Source of the DNA: JAGVXD01 sp964554415
Lineage (GTDB): Archaea > Nanobdellota > Nanobdellia > Pacearchaeales > GW2011-AR1
Assembly: GCA_964554415.1 (NCBI GenBank)
Contig: CAZKON010000004.1
Location: forward strand, 1-39,012
Reading direction: 5' to 3'
Length of the DNA stretch: 39,012 nt
Below the pieces are notes generated by a model. The model ran no database searches and was not told the DNA's origin. It saw only the letters and a list, made by a program, of their open reading frames with translations. A program made the position numbers and the translations under genes. This document shows, piece by piece, positions 1 to 6,789 of the stretch. Within the stretch, counting starts at the first letter, position 1. Each line of letters starts with the position of its first letter.

Positions 1-212
1 CGTCAAGAACTTTCAGTTCTTGAGCGCTGTTGAGAATCAGGTGATTCTCAAAGTCTCCGGCGGTGTCAAGAATCCCAGACTAAAGTTTGGGGCGTGTCAG
101 GTGTTCTTGAGCACTTTCGAGAATCCCAGAAAACGAGAGGATTCTCGAAGTCACAAAACCACAACAAGCCTCGGCTTTCAAGCCGAGGTTAAAAACCCGA
201 AGGGTTTTGTGA
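1..212. repeat. Hairpin-array repeat, locus 1 (cut by window edge)
   Basis: This gene-free stretch is almost wholly made of inverted repeats. They are TCAAGAACT (3-11)/(15-23), TTGAGAATCA (30-39)/(42-51), TCAAGAA (66-72)/(104-110) enclosing CCCAGACT (74-81)/(84-91), TTCGAGAATCC (116-126)/(139-149), and TCACAAAACC (151-160)/(203-212) enclosing CCTCGGC (169-175)/(182-188). A local hairpin AAAACCC/GGGTTTT (192-198/202-208) competes with the last outer stem. Linkers such as GAGCGC and GAGCAC separate the units. The element probably continues left of the window. It lies just downstream of the aRF1 stop codon. Confidence 0.85.
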
Positions 213-232
213 CATTTCCTGAAGAATCATGA

Positions 233-1351
233 TCACTCAATCTGGAACCTTAAAATCGCGCCAACACCCTTTGTGAGATTTAAAAACTGCTGTCCCTCTT
301 GGTTTTCTGTTGAGATGAAGAACACGCTTGAGCCGATACGTTCTGCTTCCTGCTCAAGCTCTTGCATCTCTTTTTTTGGGAGTTCCTTTGAGATTAAAAG
401 AATATCCACTGCTCCTCTTTCCAGCGCAAGACGTGTTTTTTCCAAGCCATAAGCCGCCTTATCTCTGTTTTTTCCCAGAGCCTCAAAAAACTTCTGAATA
501 ATCTTTCTTTCTCTGATGAATTCCTGTTGTTCTATGTCTTCATGTGAAGCTTCTACTAGTAGTTTAAGCCCGTGTTCGTCAACATAGCCTATGTCTTTAA
601 CTGCAATGACTTTTTCTTTTAGCTTTGTTACAAGTTCGCTTTGTTCCAAAAACTCCTCTTTTGTTGGGATTGGGCCGCCGACAAGAATACCTTTAAGTTT
701 CGGCATGTCAAAGAATATCTCTTTCATTGCTTCTGCTACACGTTTGAAGAAGTATTTTGCAAGACCTTCTGTGATGCGATGAAAGCGCTGACTTGATTGG
801 CCACCTGCTCTTACTTTGCCAGGCACTCCTGATGTCATGATACGAATTACTTTGATTTGCTTGCCTTCTAATGCTCCGATAGTTGCCTGCTGACGGTCAA
901 TTGTAAGCAGCCCATAGATTTCTGTGACTTCAAGCATTTCTTTCAGAGGTTCTATGACAAATGCTTTATCGCATCTATATGTACGAATGCGCAGGGCTTT
1001 CGGCGGCTCGTATGCCCAAATCTGAACATCTTGCCCACCTTCTTTTTCAGAAACATTGCCACAAAAGATTGCTAAGCCATTGGTAGGTGTTTGTTTGTAT
1101 TCTTTGAGTTTGCGAATAATTGTTTCCAGCGCTGTGACTACGGAAGTTCTTGTTTGTTTTGATTTAATATTTTCCGCTGTTCCTGCTTCAGATGCAATCT
1201 GACTTGAGACTTGGTGGATATTGGTGCCCGCAGGTATAAGTACAGTCACAAGTTCTGTATGAACACCCCGTATACCTTCAAGTAAAGTCACAAGTTCTTC
1301 AAGTTCCTGTCTCTGTTGAGGTGTCATCTCAGGACTAATAACATTCGCCAT
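233..1351 (-). CDS. prf1: Peptide chain release factor aRF1, short form
   Basis: This is the archaeal class-I release factor. It recognises all three stop codons in the ribosomal A site and triggers peptidyl-tRNA hydrolysis. The 372-residue product has the stop-codon-reading NIKS motif at residues 61-64 and the catalytic GGQ at 183-185 in the context RAGGQSSQRF, both diagnostic of aRF1/eRF1. The C-terminal domain runs straight from the AVDILLISKEL strand into an acidic helix and then VFFISTENQEG, with no CxxC pairs, so the zinc-bearing minidomain found in many archaeal aRF1s appears absent. That accounts for much of the shortfall against the usual ~410 residues. The ATG at 1351 is followed directly by family-like sequence. 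A hairpin repeat lies just past the stop and could act in 3'-end formation. Confidence 0.96.
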   Translation of the reverse strand: MANVISPEMTPQQRQELEELVTLLEGIRGVHTELVTVLIPAGTNIHQVSSQIASEAGTAENIKSKQTRTSVVTALETIIRKLKEYKQTPTNGLAIFCGNVSEKEGGQDVQIWAYEPPKALRIRTYRCDKAFVIEPLKEMLEVTEIYGLLTIDRQQATIGALEGKQIKVIRIMTSGVPGKVRAGGQSSQRFHRITEGLAKYFFKRVAEAMKEIFFDMPKLKGILVGGPIPTKEEFLEQSELVTKLKEKVIAVKDIGYVDEHGLKLLVEASHEDIEQQEFIRERKIIQKFFEALGKNRDKAAYGLEKTRLALERGAVDILLISKELPKKEMQELEQEAERIGSSVFFISTENQEGQQFLNLTKGVGAILRFQIE

Positions 1352-1392
1352 GCTGAGAAATCTATGAAAAGAGGGTTAATAAAAGTAGAGGT

Positions 1393-2016
1393 TTAATGCC
1401 TGATGACGAACTGCTCAAGCTCCGAGCCTCTATGAATTGTCCATGGCCAAAAGAAACATTTAAACATAAATTGAGGAGAAAATGGCTCGCCTTCAGAGCT
1501 TAATGTAATGGTCAATTGCTCTTTTGCATCTATACATGTCAATGCTTGTTCTGCTTCAGCATAATCAATCGTTCCATTGTTGTCTTTATCAGCAAGCGTA
1601 CGAATAAATTCGTTTCTTTCTCTTTCATAGTCCAACCTTTCTTCTCTTGATTCCGCTACATCTCTTCTTACGTACACTTCAGCAGAAGCATCAATATATT
1701 TTTGAACATTTTTAGGATTCTTTTCATTGCTTAATGAATCTCGAATAAAGAAAACTCTTCGTTTCTCGTTCCAAGATTTTCCGAAATAATCGGAAAAAAG
1801 ATTTTCAGCGCTTTTGTTCTGTTCGCGGTATACTGATGCGATTTCTTGCGCATTGAGGCTCCCGTTTTTATTCGTATCGGCAATTCTCCGCGCCCCTGCT
1901 TGCATTTTCTGTGTAATATACGCGTGATAAGCCTGACCTCCTATTAAATTGAGACTCCACAGGAGGGCAGCTAAATAGCGGGGATGCAGATAGCGCCTGA
2001 GTGTGTTGGGTTTCAT
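1393..2016 (-). CDS. Membrane-anchored protein with two EF-hands
   Basis: A 207-residue protein of unknown function. An N-terminal hydrophobic stretch (about residues 12-28, AALLWSLNLIGG) could be a signal anchor. Two canonical EF-hand loops are visible: DTNKNGSLNAQE (about residues 48-59) and DKDNNGTIDYAE near residue 150. Both have acidic or Asn ligands at positions 1, 3 and 5, Gly at 6 and Glu at 12, so calcium binding is likely. The middle is charged and probably helical. It starts 1 nt after the stop of the upstream small exported gene, so the two are probably cotranscribed. The role is unknown; an extracytoplasmic calcium-responsive or scaffolding protein is an inference. Confidence 0.7.
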   Translation of the reverse strand: MKPNTLRRYLHPRYLAALLWSLNLIGGQAYHAYITQKMQAGARRIADTNKNGSLNAQEIASVYREQNKSAENLFSDYFGKSWNEKRRVFFIRDSLSNEKNPKNVQKYIDASAEVYVRRDVAESREERLDYERERNEFIRTLADKDNNGTIDYAEAEQALTCIDAKEQLTITLSSEGEPFSPQFMFKCFFWPWTIHRGSELEQFVIRH

Positions 2017-2017
2017 G

Positions 2018-2236
2018 TTAAAAACTGTAGGAAAAAGTTACGCCTCCATACAATTTATTTTCAAAATCAGAATCCAATGAGCGCTGGTAATTGAGGCGCG
2101 GAGCGATGCCGAACGGCAGCAGCCTTTTTGTTTCTGTCACTGGAACGTCTGTGCTCTGCGCGCGTGTTGCTAAATTCGCGCATGGTAAGATTGATGAGAG
2201 CAGTACAGTTTTCATGTGGTTCCTTGTAGTCATCAT
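2018..2236 (-). CDS. Small putative exported protein
   Basis: A 72-residue ORF I do not recognise. Residues 8-26 (MKTVLLSSILPCANLATRA) resemble a short signal peptide. The C-terminus alternates polar and hydrophobic residues and ends LYGGVTFSYSF, reminiscent of a terminal beta-strand of an exported beta protein, though that likeness is weak. Two in-frame ATGs (2236, 2233) and a third at Met8 (2215) are possible starts. It is followed after 1 nt by the EF-hand gene, which supports a two-gene exported unit. No homologous family is evident to me. Confidence 0.45.
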   Translation of the reverse strand: MMTTRNHMKTVLLSSILPCANLATRAQSTDVPVTETKRLLPFGIAPRLNYQRSLDSDFENKLYGGVTFSYSF

Positions 2237-2275
2237 AGAGTAACGCTGAAAAAAGCCTATTTAATACTTATTACT

Positions 2276-2311
2276 CCTGTACAGGATATATAAAAGAAAG
2301 AATTAAATACC
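2276..2311 (+). promoter_or_regulatory. Promoter region of the TrmB-family gene with palindrome
   Basis: A perfect 10-bp palindrome CCTGTACAGG (2276-2285) abuts the AT-rich TATA-like stretch GATATATAAAAG. A second TATA-like site (GAATTAAATACC) ends about 20 nt before the start codon at 2331. The palindrome is a candidate operator, perhaps for the regulator itself. This is inferred from position only. Confidence 0.4.
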
Positions 2312-2330
2312 TGTCAGAACATTCAGAAGG

Positions 2331-3074
2331 ATGCATACGACATGGCACGAGTTGCTACGCTTCGGGCTTACTGAAGGGGAAGCGAAAGTGTATGTGGCGC
2401 TACTCAGCACAGGCTCTTCAACTGTCGGACCAATTGTGAAAGAATCGGGTGTTGCCTACTCAAATGTGTACGGCATTCTGCAGCGTCTCATTGAGAAAGG
2501 CATTGTGAGCTTTATTATAAAGAACAAGACAAAATATTTTCAAGCAGTCACGCCTTCGAACTTGTATGTTTATCTGGAAAAAAAGGAACGCGAGATCGCG
2601 CAGCAAAAAACACAATTAAAAATCCTGATTCCGCAGCTTGTGAAGCTGCAGGACATACAGCCATCGCAGGCAGCAGAAGTGTATCTCGGTATTGTAGGCC
2701 TGCACACTGCATACGAGCGCCTGCTTGCCAATACTACAAAGAACAATGAAGACTGCTTTTTTTATATCCATGAGAAAGAATATGGAGAGACAGCAGATAC
2801 GTTTTATCTGAACATTCAGGGATTGTTGAAGCAGGTAAATCTGCGTGGTATCGCCAATGCAGAAGCGCGGGATTCTGACTTTTTCAAGAAAGTGAAATTT
2901 GGGAAATTTCGATATGCGAAATTTCCAATTCCGGGGAACATTGAGGTATGCAAAGAGCGTGTGCTTGTTGTCTCGTGGGAAAAGCCCATCATTGCCGTGC
3001 TTATCTACTCGGCGAGCATTGCCAATAATTTTCAGAGGTATTTTGAAGAAGCATGGAAGAATGCGCGGGCGTAG
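2331..3074 (+). CDS. TrmB-family transcriptional regulator
   Basis: A 247-residue DNA-binding regulator. The N-terminal winged helix (about residues 5-70) carries the family pattern FGLTEGEAKVYVALL, then a recognition-helix region SNVYGILQRLIEKGIVS and KTKYFQAVTP. A coiled linker (about 80-110) and an alpha/beta effector domain follow, as in TrmB proteins that sense sugars or other ligands. The effector is unknown. A palindrome and TATA-like boxes precede the gene, and it converges on the VapC gene with no gap. A second member of the same family lies at 37044-37757. Confidence 0.85.
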   Translation: MHTTWHELLRFGLTEGEAKVYVALLSTGSSTVGPIVKESGVAYSNVYGILQRLIEKGIVSFIIKNKTKYFQAVTPSNLYVYLEKKEREIAQQKTQLKILIPQLVKLQDIQPSQAAEVYLGIVGLHTAYERLLANTTKNNEDCFFYIHEKEYGETADTFYLNIQGLLKQVNLRGIANAEARDSDFFKKVKFGKFRYAKFPIPGNIEVCKERVLVVSWEKPIIAVLIYSASIANNFQRYFEEAWKNARA

Positions 3075-3455
3075 TTAGAGAATAAGGGTATTAGAAAACT
3101 GTTTAAAATGAGGATCTCCTGTAATAATCTGGGCATTTATTTTCCTTGAAGCAATAACGATACATGCATCTGCTAAACCGAATGTGGGGATTTTCTTTCG
3201 CGTTTCAGCATGCAAGATTCCTGCCTCTTTCGCCATGCGAGGAGTCATTTCAATTATCTTAGCATTTTTAATCATTGCATCGTACGCTATTTGGACATTT
3301 CCTTTTTTTCTTTTTACCTTGCTTACAACTTCTGCCAGCGTTGTACTAATTATAAAAATCTCGTTATCTGCCGTAAGAAAAGAGTTTACTTTCTCTCCTT
3401 CCTTGCCTCCTTCAAGATATTCAATCCAAGCATATGCATCAATATAATATCTCAT
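3075..3455 (-). CDS. PIN-domain toxin, VapC type
   Basis: A 126-residue PIN-domain ribonuclease. The acidic active-site residues expected of PIN nucleases are visible at D6 (YIDAYAW), E42 (TLAEVVSK), D96 (LADACIVIA) and D114 (ITGDPHF), in the right order and spacing. VapC toxins cleave tRNA or rRNA when freed from their antitoxin. The start codon overlaps the last 4 nt of the upstream AbrB-type antitoxin gene, the usual antitoxin-first arrangement with translational coupling. The target RNA cannot be read from sequence. Confidence 0.88.
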   Translation of the reverse strand: MRYYIDAYAWIEYLEGGKEGEKVNSFLTADNEIFIISTTLAEVVSKVKRKKGNVQIAYDAMIKNAKIIEMTPRMAKEAGILHAETRKKIPTFGLADACIVIASRKINAQIITGDPHFKQFSNTLIL

Positions 3456-3679
3456 TCGTCCAGTTGACCCTTGAATTTGTCCTCTTTTGTAAATTTTCCA
3501 ATGCCTTTTAATGCACCAAAGTAACTTTTTCTGCGCTTTTTTACCTTTATCTCAATCACTTCATCTTCCTGAAGACTTTCTGCTTTTACGAGCGGGGCAG
3601 GCAGTGTCACTACAAACGAGCCACCTATTCTGCGAACTGTCGCAAGAGTCGTTGTTTCTCCTTCAGTATTATATTCCAT
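3452..3679 (-). CDS. AbrB/MazE-type antitoxin
   Basis: A 75-residue protein whose N-terminal half (about residues 10-48) matches the swapped-hairpin SpoVT/AbrB DNA-binding fold, with TTLATVRRIGGSFVVTLP followed by LQEDEVIEIKVKK. The charged C-terminal tail would wrap the toxin. It precedes and overlaps the PIN toxin gene by 4 nt. A 23-bp palindrome lies over its promoter, consistent with autorepression by the antitoxin or the toxin-antitoxin complex. The pairing of an AbrB antitoxin with a PIN toxin is common in archaea. Confidence 0.85.
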   Translation of the reverse strand: MEYNTEGETTTLATVRRIGGSFVVTLPAPLVKAESLQEDEVIEIKVKKRRKSYFGALKGIGKFTKEDKFKGQLDE

Positions 3680-3687
3680 GTTATATT

Positions 3688-3710
3688 TTATATAATACGA
3701 TATTATATAA
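3688..3710 (-). promoter_or_regulatory. Palindromic operator/TATA of the VapBC module
   Basis: TTATATAATA (3688-3697), 3-nt centre cga, TATTATATAA (3701-3710) is a perfect 10-bp inverted repeat 9-31 nt upstream of the antitoxin start. It also contains TATA-like sequence. Binding there would block TBP, so autoregulation is the obvious reading. Confidence 0.65.
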
Positions 3711-3795
3711 ATCTTTCGATGGATTTTGCTTTCCGAATAGTGCCTGAAAAGTAAGACTTATCGGACAAAGCTACTCAAACCAGAGCATTTAAATA

Positions 3796-3807
3796 GAGTA
3801 TATACTC
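3796..3807 (+). promoter_or_regulatory. Palindrome and TATA box before the nucleotidyltransferase gene
   Basis: A TATA-like box CATTTAAATAG lies just upstream of and overlapping the 12-bp palindrome GAGTATATACTC, which ends 9 nt before the ATG at 3817. The encoded protein has an AbrB-like N-terminus that could bind such a site. Autoregulation is inferred. Confidence 0.45.
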
Positions 3808-3816
3808 GTCTATACC

Positions 3817-4791
3817 ATGAAACTCATTAAGCAGGTTGTGGAAATCGGGAACGGCGCGGCAGTGTATGTGCCTAAAGAGTACCTTGGCCAGGTAGTGGCG
3901 CTTATTCTTCCTGAAGGAACTCGAGAAATCCAGCAACGCATTCTTACAGCTCTTGTGAGATATATGCCCAACATTCTTGGGGTATATCTGTACGGAAGCT
4001 ACGCGCGGGATGAGCAGCAGCCAGATTCAGATATTGATATTCTTGTCGTCACTAAAGAGAGAGATGCAACACTTAAAAGGCATCTGAATGATATCGACGC
4101 AAGAGTCCTTCCACTTGATGCAATCAGGAAAGCAATAAGAGAGCATCCTTTATTTATTGTGCCAGTCATTCGGGAAGCAAAAGTGTTATTAAATCCTGCT
4201 CTCTTGGAAGAGTTGCGCACTCTTCCATTCAATCGTGCACAATTTCAATGGCCCCTCAAAGAAGTCGAACGGACGGTAAAGATTATAGAGACTTTTCTTG
4301 CTTTGGATAGCGATACTGCACCCATTGCCCCCACACACCTGTATTCACTCATTCTGAGAATACGCGTCTGCTTCCTGATTGAATGCCTTTTACATAACAA
4401 GGCGTATACTCATAAACGCCTTAAGGAAAATCTGATGAAGCAGGGATTCAGGAGCGAAGCGATTGAGCGTTGGTTTTCAATCTATCGTGCAGTCAGAGAC
4501 AATGAAGAGCCGCGCATGCACATCAAAAAAACGATGCGCCCTCCGCACCTTAAAACCTCGAGAACTGCTGTTCTCGACGGCCGTCAAAAACCGAAGGTTT
4601 TTGAGGGGTGCGGTTTGGGGAGGCGCTCGTTTTTTGGATGCTCGGGGAGCAACTCCACCTTAAAAGGTGGAGTTTTCTGGAGGCTCCCCGACATAACAAA
4701 AGATGAGGTCTTAACTCTTATTTTATTTCTTAAGGCTTCGATAAAAAAACTCAGACATGAAACGAAAAAAACGGCTGGAAAAGGGTATTGA
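3817..4791 (+). CDS. AbrB-like/MNT nucleotidyltransferase fusion with an in-frame repeat insertion
   Basis: A 324-residue protein. Residues 1-32 (VVEIGNGAAVYVPKEYLG) resemble a SpoVT/AbrB-type segment. Residues about 40-115 are a minimal nucleotidyltransferase domain with GSYAR at 60-64 and the metal-binding pair D72/D74 in SDIDILV. Residues about 125-240 are helical and HEPN-like. Residues about 241-291 (MRPPHLKTS to FWRLPD) read as unrelated Arg/Gly/Ser-rich sequence encoded by a nested hairpin repeat, after which the helical domain resumes at ITKDEVLTLILFL. The reading frame is kept through the insert. Such MNT proteins often act as antitoxins or AMPylators with HEPN partners. The 61-residue gene that follows overlaps it by 35 nt. 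Confidence 0.8.
   Translation: MKLIKQVVEIGNGAAVYVPKEYLGQVVALILPEGTREIQQRILTALVRYMPNILGVYLYGSYARDEQQPDSDIDILVVTKERDATLKRHLNDIDARVLPLDAIRKAIREHPLFIVPVIREAKVLLNPALLEELRTLPFNRAQFQWPLKEVERTVKIIETFLALDSDTAPIAPTHLYSLILRIRVCFLIECLLHNKAYTHKRLKENLMKQGFRSEAIERWFSIYRAVRDNEEPRMHIKKTMRPPHLKTSRTAVLDGRQKPKVFEGCGLGRRSFFGCSGSNSTLKGGVFWRLPDITKDEVLTLILFLKASIKKLRHETKKTAGKGY
4536..4690. repeat. Hairpin-array repeat, locus 2, inside a coding region
   Basis: Nested inverted repeats: GCGCC (4536-4540)/GGCGC (4622-4626) and CCGCACC (4543-4549)/GGTGCGG (4607-4613) enclose TCGAGAAC (4558-4565)/(4570-4577) and TCAAAAACC (4584-4592)/(4596-4604). A second unit, CGGGGAGC (4643-4650)/GCTCCCCG (4683-4690), encloses AACTCCACC (4651-4659)/(4666-4674). 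The small hairpins share the TCRARAAC-type arms of the intergenic loci. The element keeps the nucleotidyltransferase frame open. Confidence 0.8.
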
Positions 4792-4942
4792 ATCACTTGA
4801 AACGCAAATAGCGATTCATAAAGAAAAGCTAAAAGAGGCAGTTGAAGAAGGGGATGAAGATTTAATACGCTATTACGAGAAGGACATTGAACACTTTGAA
4901 CAGGAGAAGAAGAAAAAAGAAGGGTATTGGGAAAGTGAGTGA
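4757..4942 (+). CDS. Small coiled-coil protein
   Basis: A 61-residue, highly charged protein rich in Lys and Glu with heptad-like spacing (LEKGIESLETQIAIHKEKLKEA), predicted by eye to be a single long coiled coil. The start codon lies within the last 35 nt of the nucleotidyltransferase gene, which suggests coupled translation and a functional partnership such as a cognate small partner of the MNT protein. No catalytic motif is visible. It ends 5 nt before the convergent Lrp-type gene. Function unknown. Confidence 0.6.
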   Translation: MKRKKRLEKGIESLETQIAIHKEKLKEAVEEGDEDLIRYYEKDIEHFEQEKKKKEGYWESE

Positions 4943-4946
4943 TTTG

Positions 4947-5915
4947 TTAATCGAACACCATTTTCTCAGAAGGAAAGATATGATCTTCTTTCATGATGGC
5001 AGTCTCTACTTTTTGAATGCTTTTAGAAAACTCTTCAGTCAATGCGGAGATAATTTTGGTATATTCTACAAAACTCTTGCACATGATTTCCAATTCAATG
5101 TCCCAGGGAGAGATTTGTTTGAGCATGAAGAGGATGTTGTGGTGATGTAGCACATAGTTCATAAGACGATCAAGTTCTTGCTTGCTTAGATTTCTAAAAT
5201 AAAGAAACGTCTTGTAAAATTCATAGCCTAACTTTTGATAATTGAGGATGGCGGAGTATTTGACGATGACTTTTTGTTCTTCAAGACGGCGCATTCTTGT
5301 TCTCACAATGTCAACAGTTGTATTATTGTCGTGCGCAATTGCCGCGATATTCTCGCGGCTGTTCTTAAAAAGAGATTTGAGAACTTTGATGCTCATTGTA
5401 TCGAGTTTGATATTGGAGGGCCTGTCAAACATGGTGAGCCACTCGGTTTTTGCATGATGCAGGAACGTTTTATCGTGTGTATGCACACTCACGACGGTTG
5501 CGGTCGTGCTTTCATGGATGACTTCCTTAAACCGAGTAAATAATTCGTTTTTCAAGTCAAAAAATTCTTGTGTGTCTTTCACGAAAAATGTCGCGCCAAT
5601 GTTCCATGCACCTTCTGCCACTCCGAGCCAAAAGAGATGCTTATCTTTTTTGAGATATTCGAGGAGTTGTTTTTTCTTTATAGGAACATTTGCCAGTTTC
5701 AAATAAATTTTTGCTGTTTGGTAGCCGAGTTTTGTCGGGTCAAGCCAGGTGGTGAAGCCGAGAATGATTTCTTCTTCAAGCATACGTTTGATACGATAAC
5801 GCGCCGCTTCTTTGCTTTTGCCGATGAGTTTTGCTAAGCGCGTTTCTGGAATGCGCGCGTTTTTGTCGAGCTCGAAGAGGATGTGTTTGTCTATCTCGTC
5901 TATATTGTAAGGCAT
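4947..5915 (-). CDS. Lrp/AsnC-type regulator with two winged helices
   Basis: A 322-residue protein about twice the usual Lrp length. Residues 1-55 are an AsnC-type HTH (IDEIDKHILFELDKNARIPETRLAKLIG, KEAARYRIKRMLEEEII). An alpha/beta RAM-like region follows (about 60-150). A second HTH runs from about residue 172 (LDTMSIKVLKSLFKNSRENIAAIA, VRTRMRRLEEQKVI), then a second effector-like domain. It is therefore a tandem Lrp, as found in some archaea and DPANN. A 13-bp perfect inverted repeat spans its own start codon and the divergent promoter, so autoregulation and control of the divergent gene pair are likely. Confidence 0.85.
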   Translation of the reverse strand: MPYNIDEIDKHILFELDKNARIPETRLAKLIGKSKEAARYRIKRMLEEEIILGFTTWLDPTKLGYQTAKIYLKLANVPIKKKQLLEYLKKDKHLFWLGVAEGAWNIGATFFVKDTQEFFDLKNELFTRFKEVIHESTTATVVSVHTHDKTFLHHAKTEWLTMFDRPSNIKLDTMSIKVLKSLFKNSRENIAAIAHDNNTTVDIVRTRMRRLEEQKVIVKYSAILNYQKLGYEFYKTFLYFRNLSKQELDRLMNYVLHHHNILFMLKQISPWDIELEIMCKSFVEYTKIISALTEEFSKSIQKVETAIMKEDHIFPSEKMVFD

Positions 5916-5966
5916 TTTAGTAAATAATTGTCTTTCTTTATAAATATTTCCATTTATTTACTAAAA
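5915..5966. promoter_or_regulatory. 13-bp inverted-repeat operator in a divergent promoter
   Basis: TTTTAGTAAATAA (5915-5927) and TTATTTACTAAAA (5954-5966) are perfect inverted repeats separated by 26 nt. The spacer contains TATA-like sequence (TTTATAAATA at about 5938-5947). One arm touches the Lrp start codon and the other precedes the divergent gene. Arms spaced by a few helical turns fit cooperative binding by an Lrp-type oligomer, so this is the likely site of the adjacent regulator. Confidence 0.65.
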
Positions 5967-5993
5967 AATAGGAGAAAGTTTGATATAGGGAAT

Positions 5994-6416
5994 ATGACGT
6001 GGAAAATCATGGAACAGAAAAATATTCGCCTTGGAGAACACTTTACACTCGTTGTAGACAATCGTAACACTCCTCTTGCATTCAGCGATGAAAGACCCTA
6101 TCGATACGGGTTACATCCTCAAGAGCAGCAAGCCAATTATTGGACATATCCCGTAACTCGTCTTGAAGTAGATTCTCTATTAAGAACCGTGAGTGAGTTC
6201 ATATCAGTAGGCAAGCCTTTAAGTGACACGACCATTAAAGCTCTAGAAAACCGCGTCCTTTCTACAGATGAATATTATACTACTTTTCAGGAACAAGTAA
6301 AAAGAACTTCTGAATTATATGCTGCGGGTAAATGCACGCATAAAACAGCAAATGAAGAAATTGAGCAACTTGCACAAAAATTCAGAAACCATTTAAATGA
6401 GGCAATATCAATATGA
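5994..6416 (+). CDS. Uncharacterised protein, divergent from the Lrp gene
   Basis: Function unknown; no family recognised. The frame is open from an ATG at 5928, but that codon lies upstream of the TATA-like box at about 5938-5947. The start is therefore more likely the ATG at 5994 or 6009, giving about 135-140 residues. The product begins near MEQKNIRLGEHFTLVVDN and ends with a charged helical region (FQEQVKRTSELYAAGK, NEEIEQLAQKFRNHLNEA). It overlaps the next gene in an ATGA junction, so the two are translated together. Control by the divergent Lrp regulator is likely. Confidence 0.65.
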   Translation: MTWKIMEQKNIRLGEHFTLVVDNRNTPLAFSDERPYRYGLHPQEQQANYWTYPVTRLEVDSLLRTVSEFISVGKPLSDTTIKALENRVLSTDEYYTTFQEQVKRTSELYAAGKCTHKTANEEIEQLAQKFRNHLNEAISI

Positions 6417-6742
6417 TTCCTAAACACACACTTCGTCTAAAACAAGAACAGCTAGACGTACAAACAATAGAACTTGCTCTCTTCAAGGAACTAGAAGGCA
6501 AAATCGTAGACTATGCCTATGCGCCCGATAGTAGAAATTCTTATGACTATCATGGCATCATGGGCAGAATTGGCGAGCATCATATCGAAATCCTCAAGCA
6601 CATGATGCGAGGAACTTACGATAAACGAGAACCTCAAGCAAGAGTTATTATCAATAAGACAAATATTTCCTCGCTTTCCGAATCAAATGTAAGTGTAGAA
6701 GAATATCTTAGAAGATACGTGGCTGCTGAAATAATTCGCTAA
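6413..6742 (+). CDS. Uncharacterised protein, second gene of the Lrp-divergent operon
   Basis: A 109-residue protein I do not recognise. It starts in an ATGA overlap with the preceding gene. It contains SYDYHGIMGRIGEHHIEILKHMMRGT, with several His and Met residues that could be structural or metal-binding, but no known motif is clear. Its end is 47 nt from the convergent end of valS. The pair probably forms one function under the adjacent Lrp regulator. Confidence 0.6.
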   Translation: MIPKHTLRLKQEQLDVQTIELALFKELEGKIVDYAYAPDSRNSYDYHGIMGRIGEHHIEILKHMMRGTYDKREPQARVIINKTNISSLSESNVSVEEYLRRYVAAEIIR

Positions 6743-6789
6743 GAATTGCACAAATTCTACGGTCAGATTTCTTTCACACATACATCTTC

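Noticed and set aside
20..232. 70-residue ORF on the plus strand at the left edge
   Set aside because: It lies wholly within the hairpin-array repeat, and its residues follow the repeat rather than any protein pattern.
5928..5993. Use of the upstream ATG at 5928 as the start of the gene ending at 6416
   Set aside because: The segment contains the TATA-like box and the operator arm, and the encoded residues have no resemblance to the rest of the protein. ATG 5994 or 6009 is preferred.
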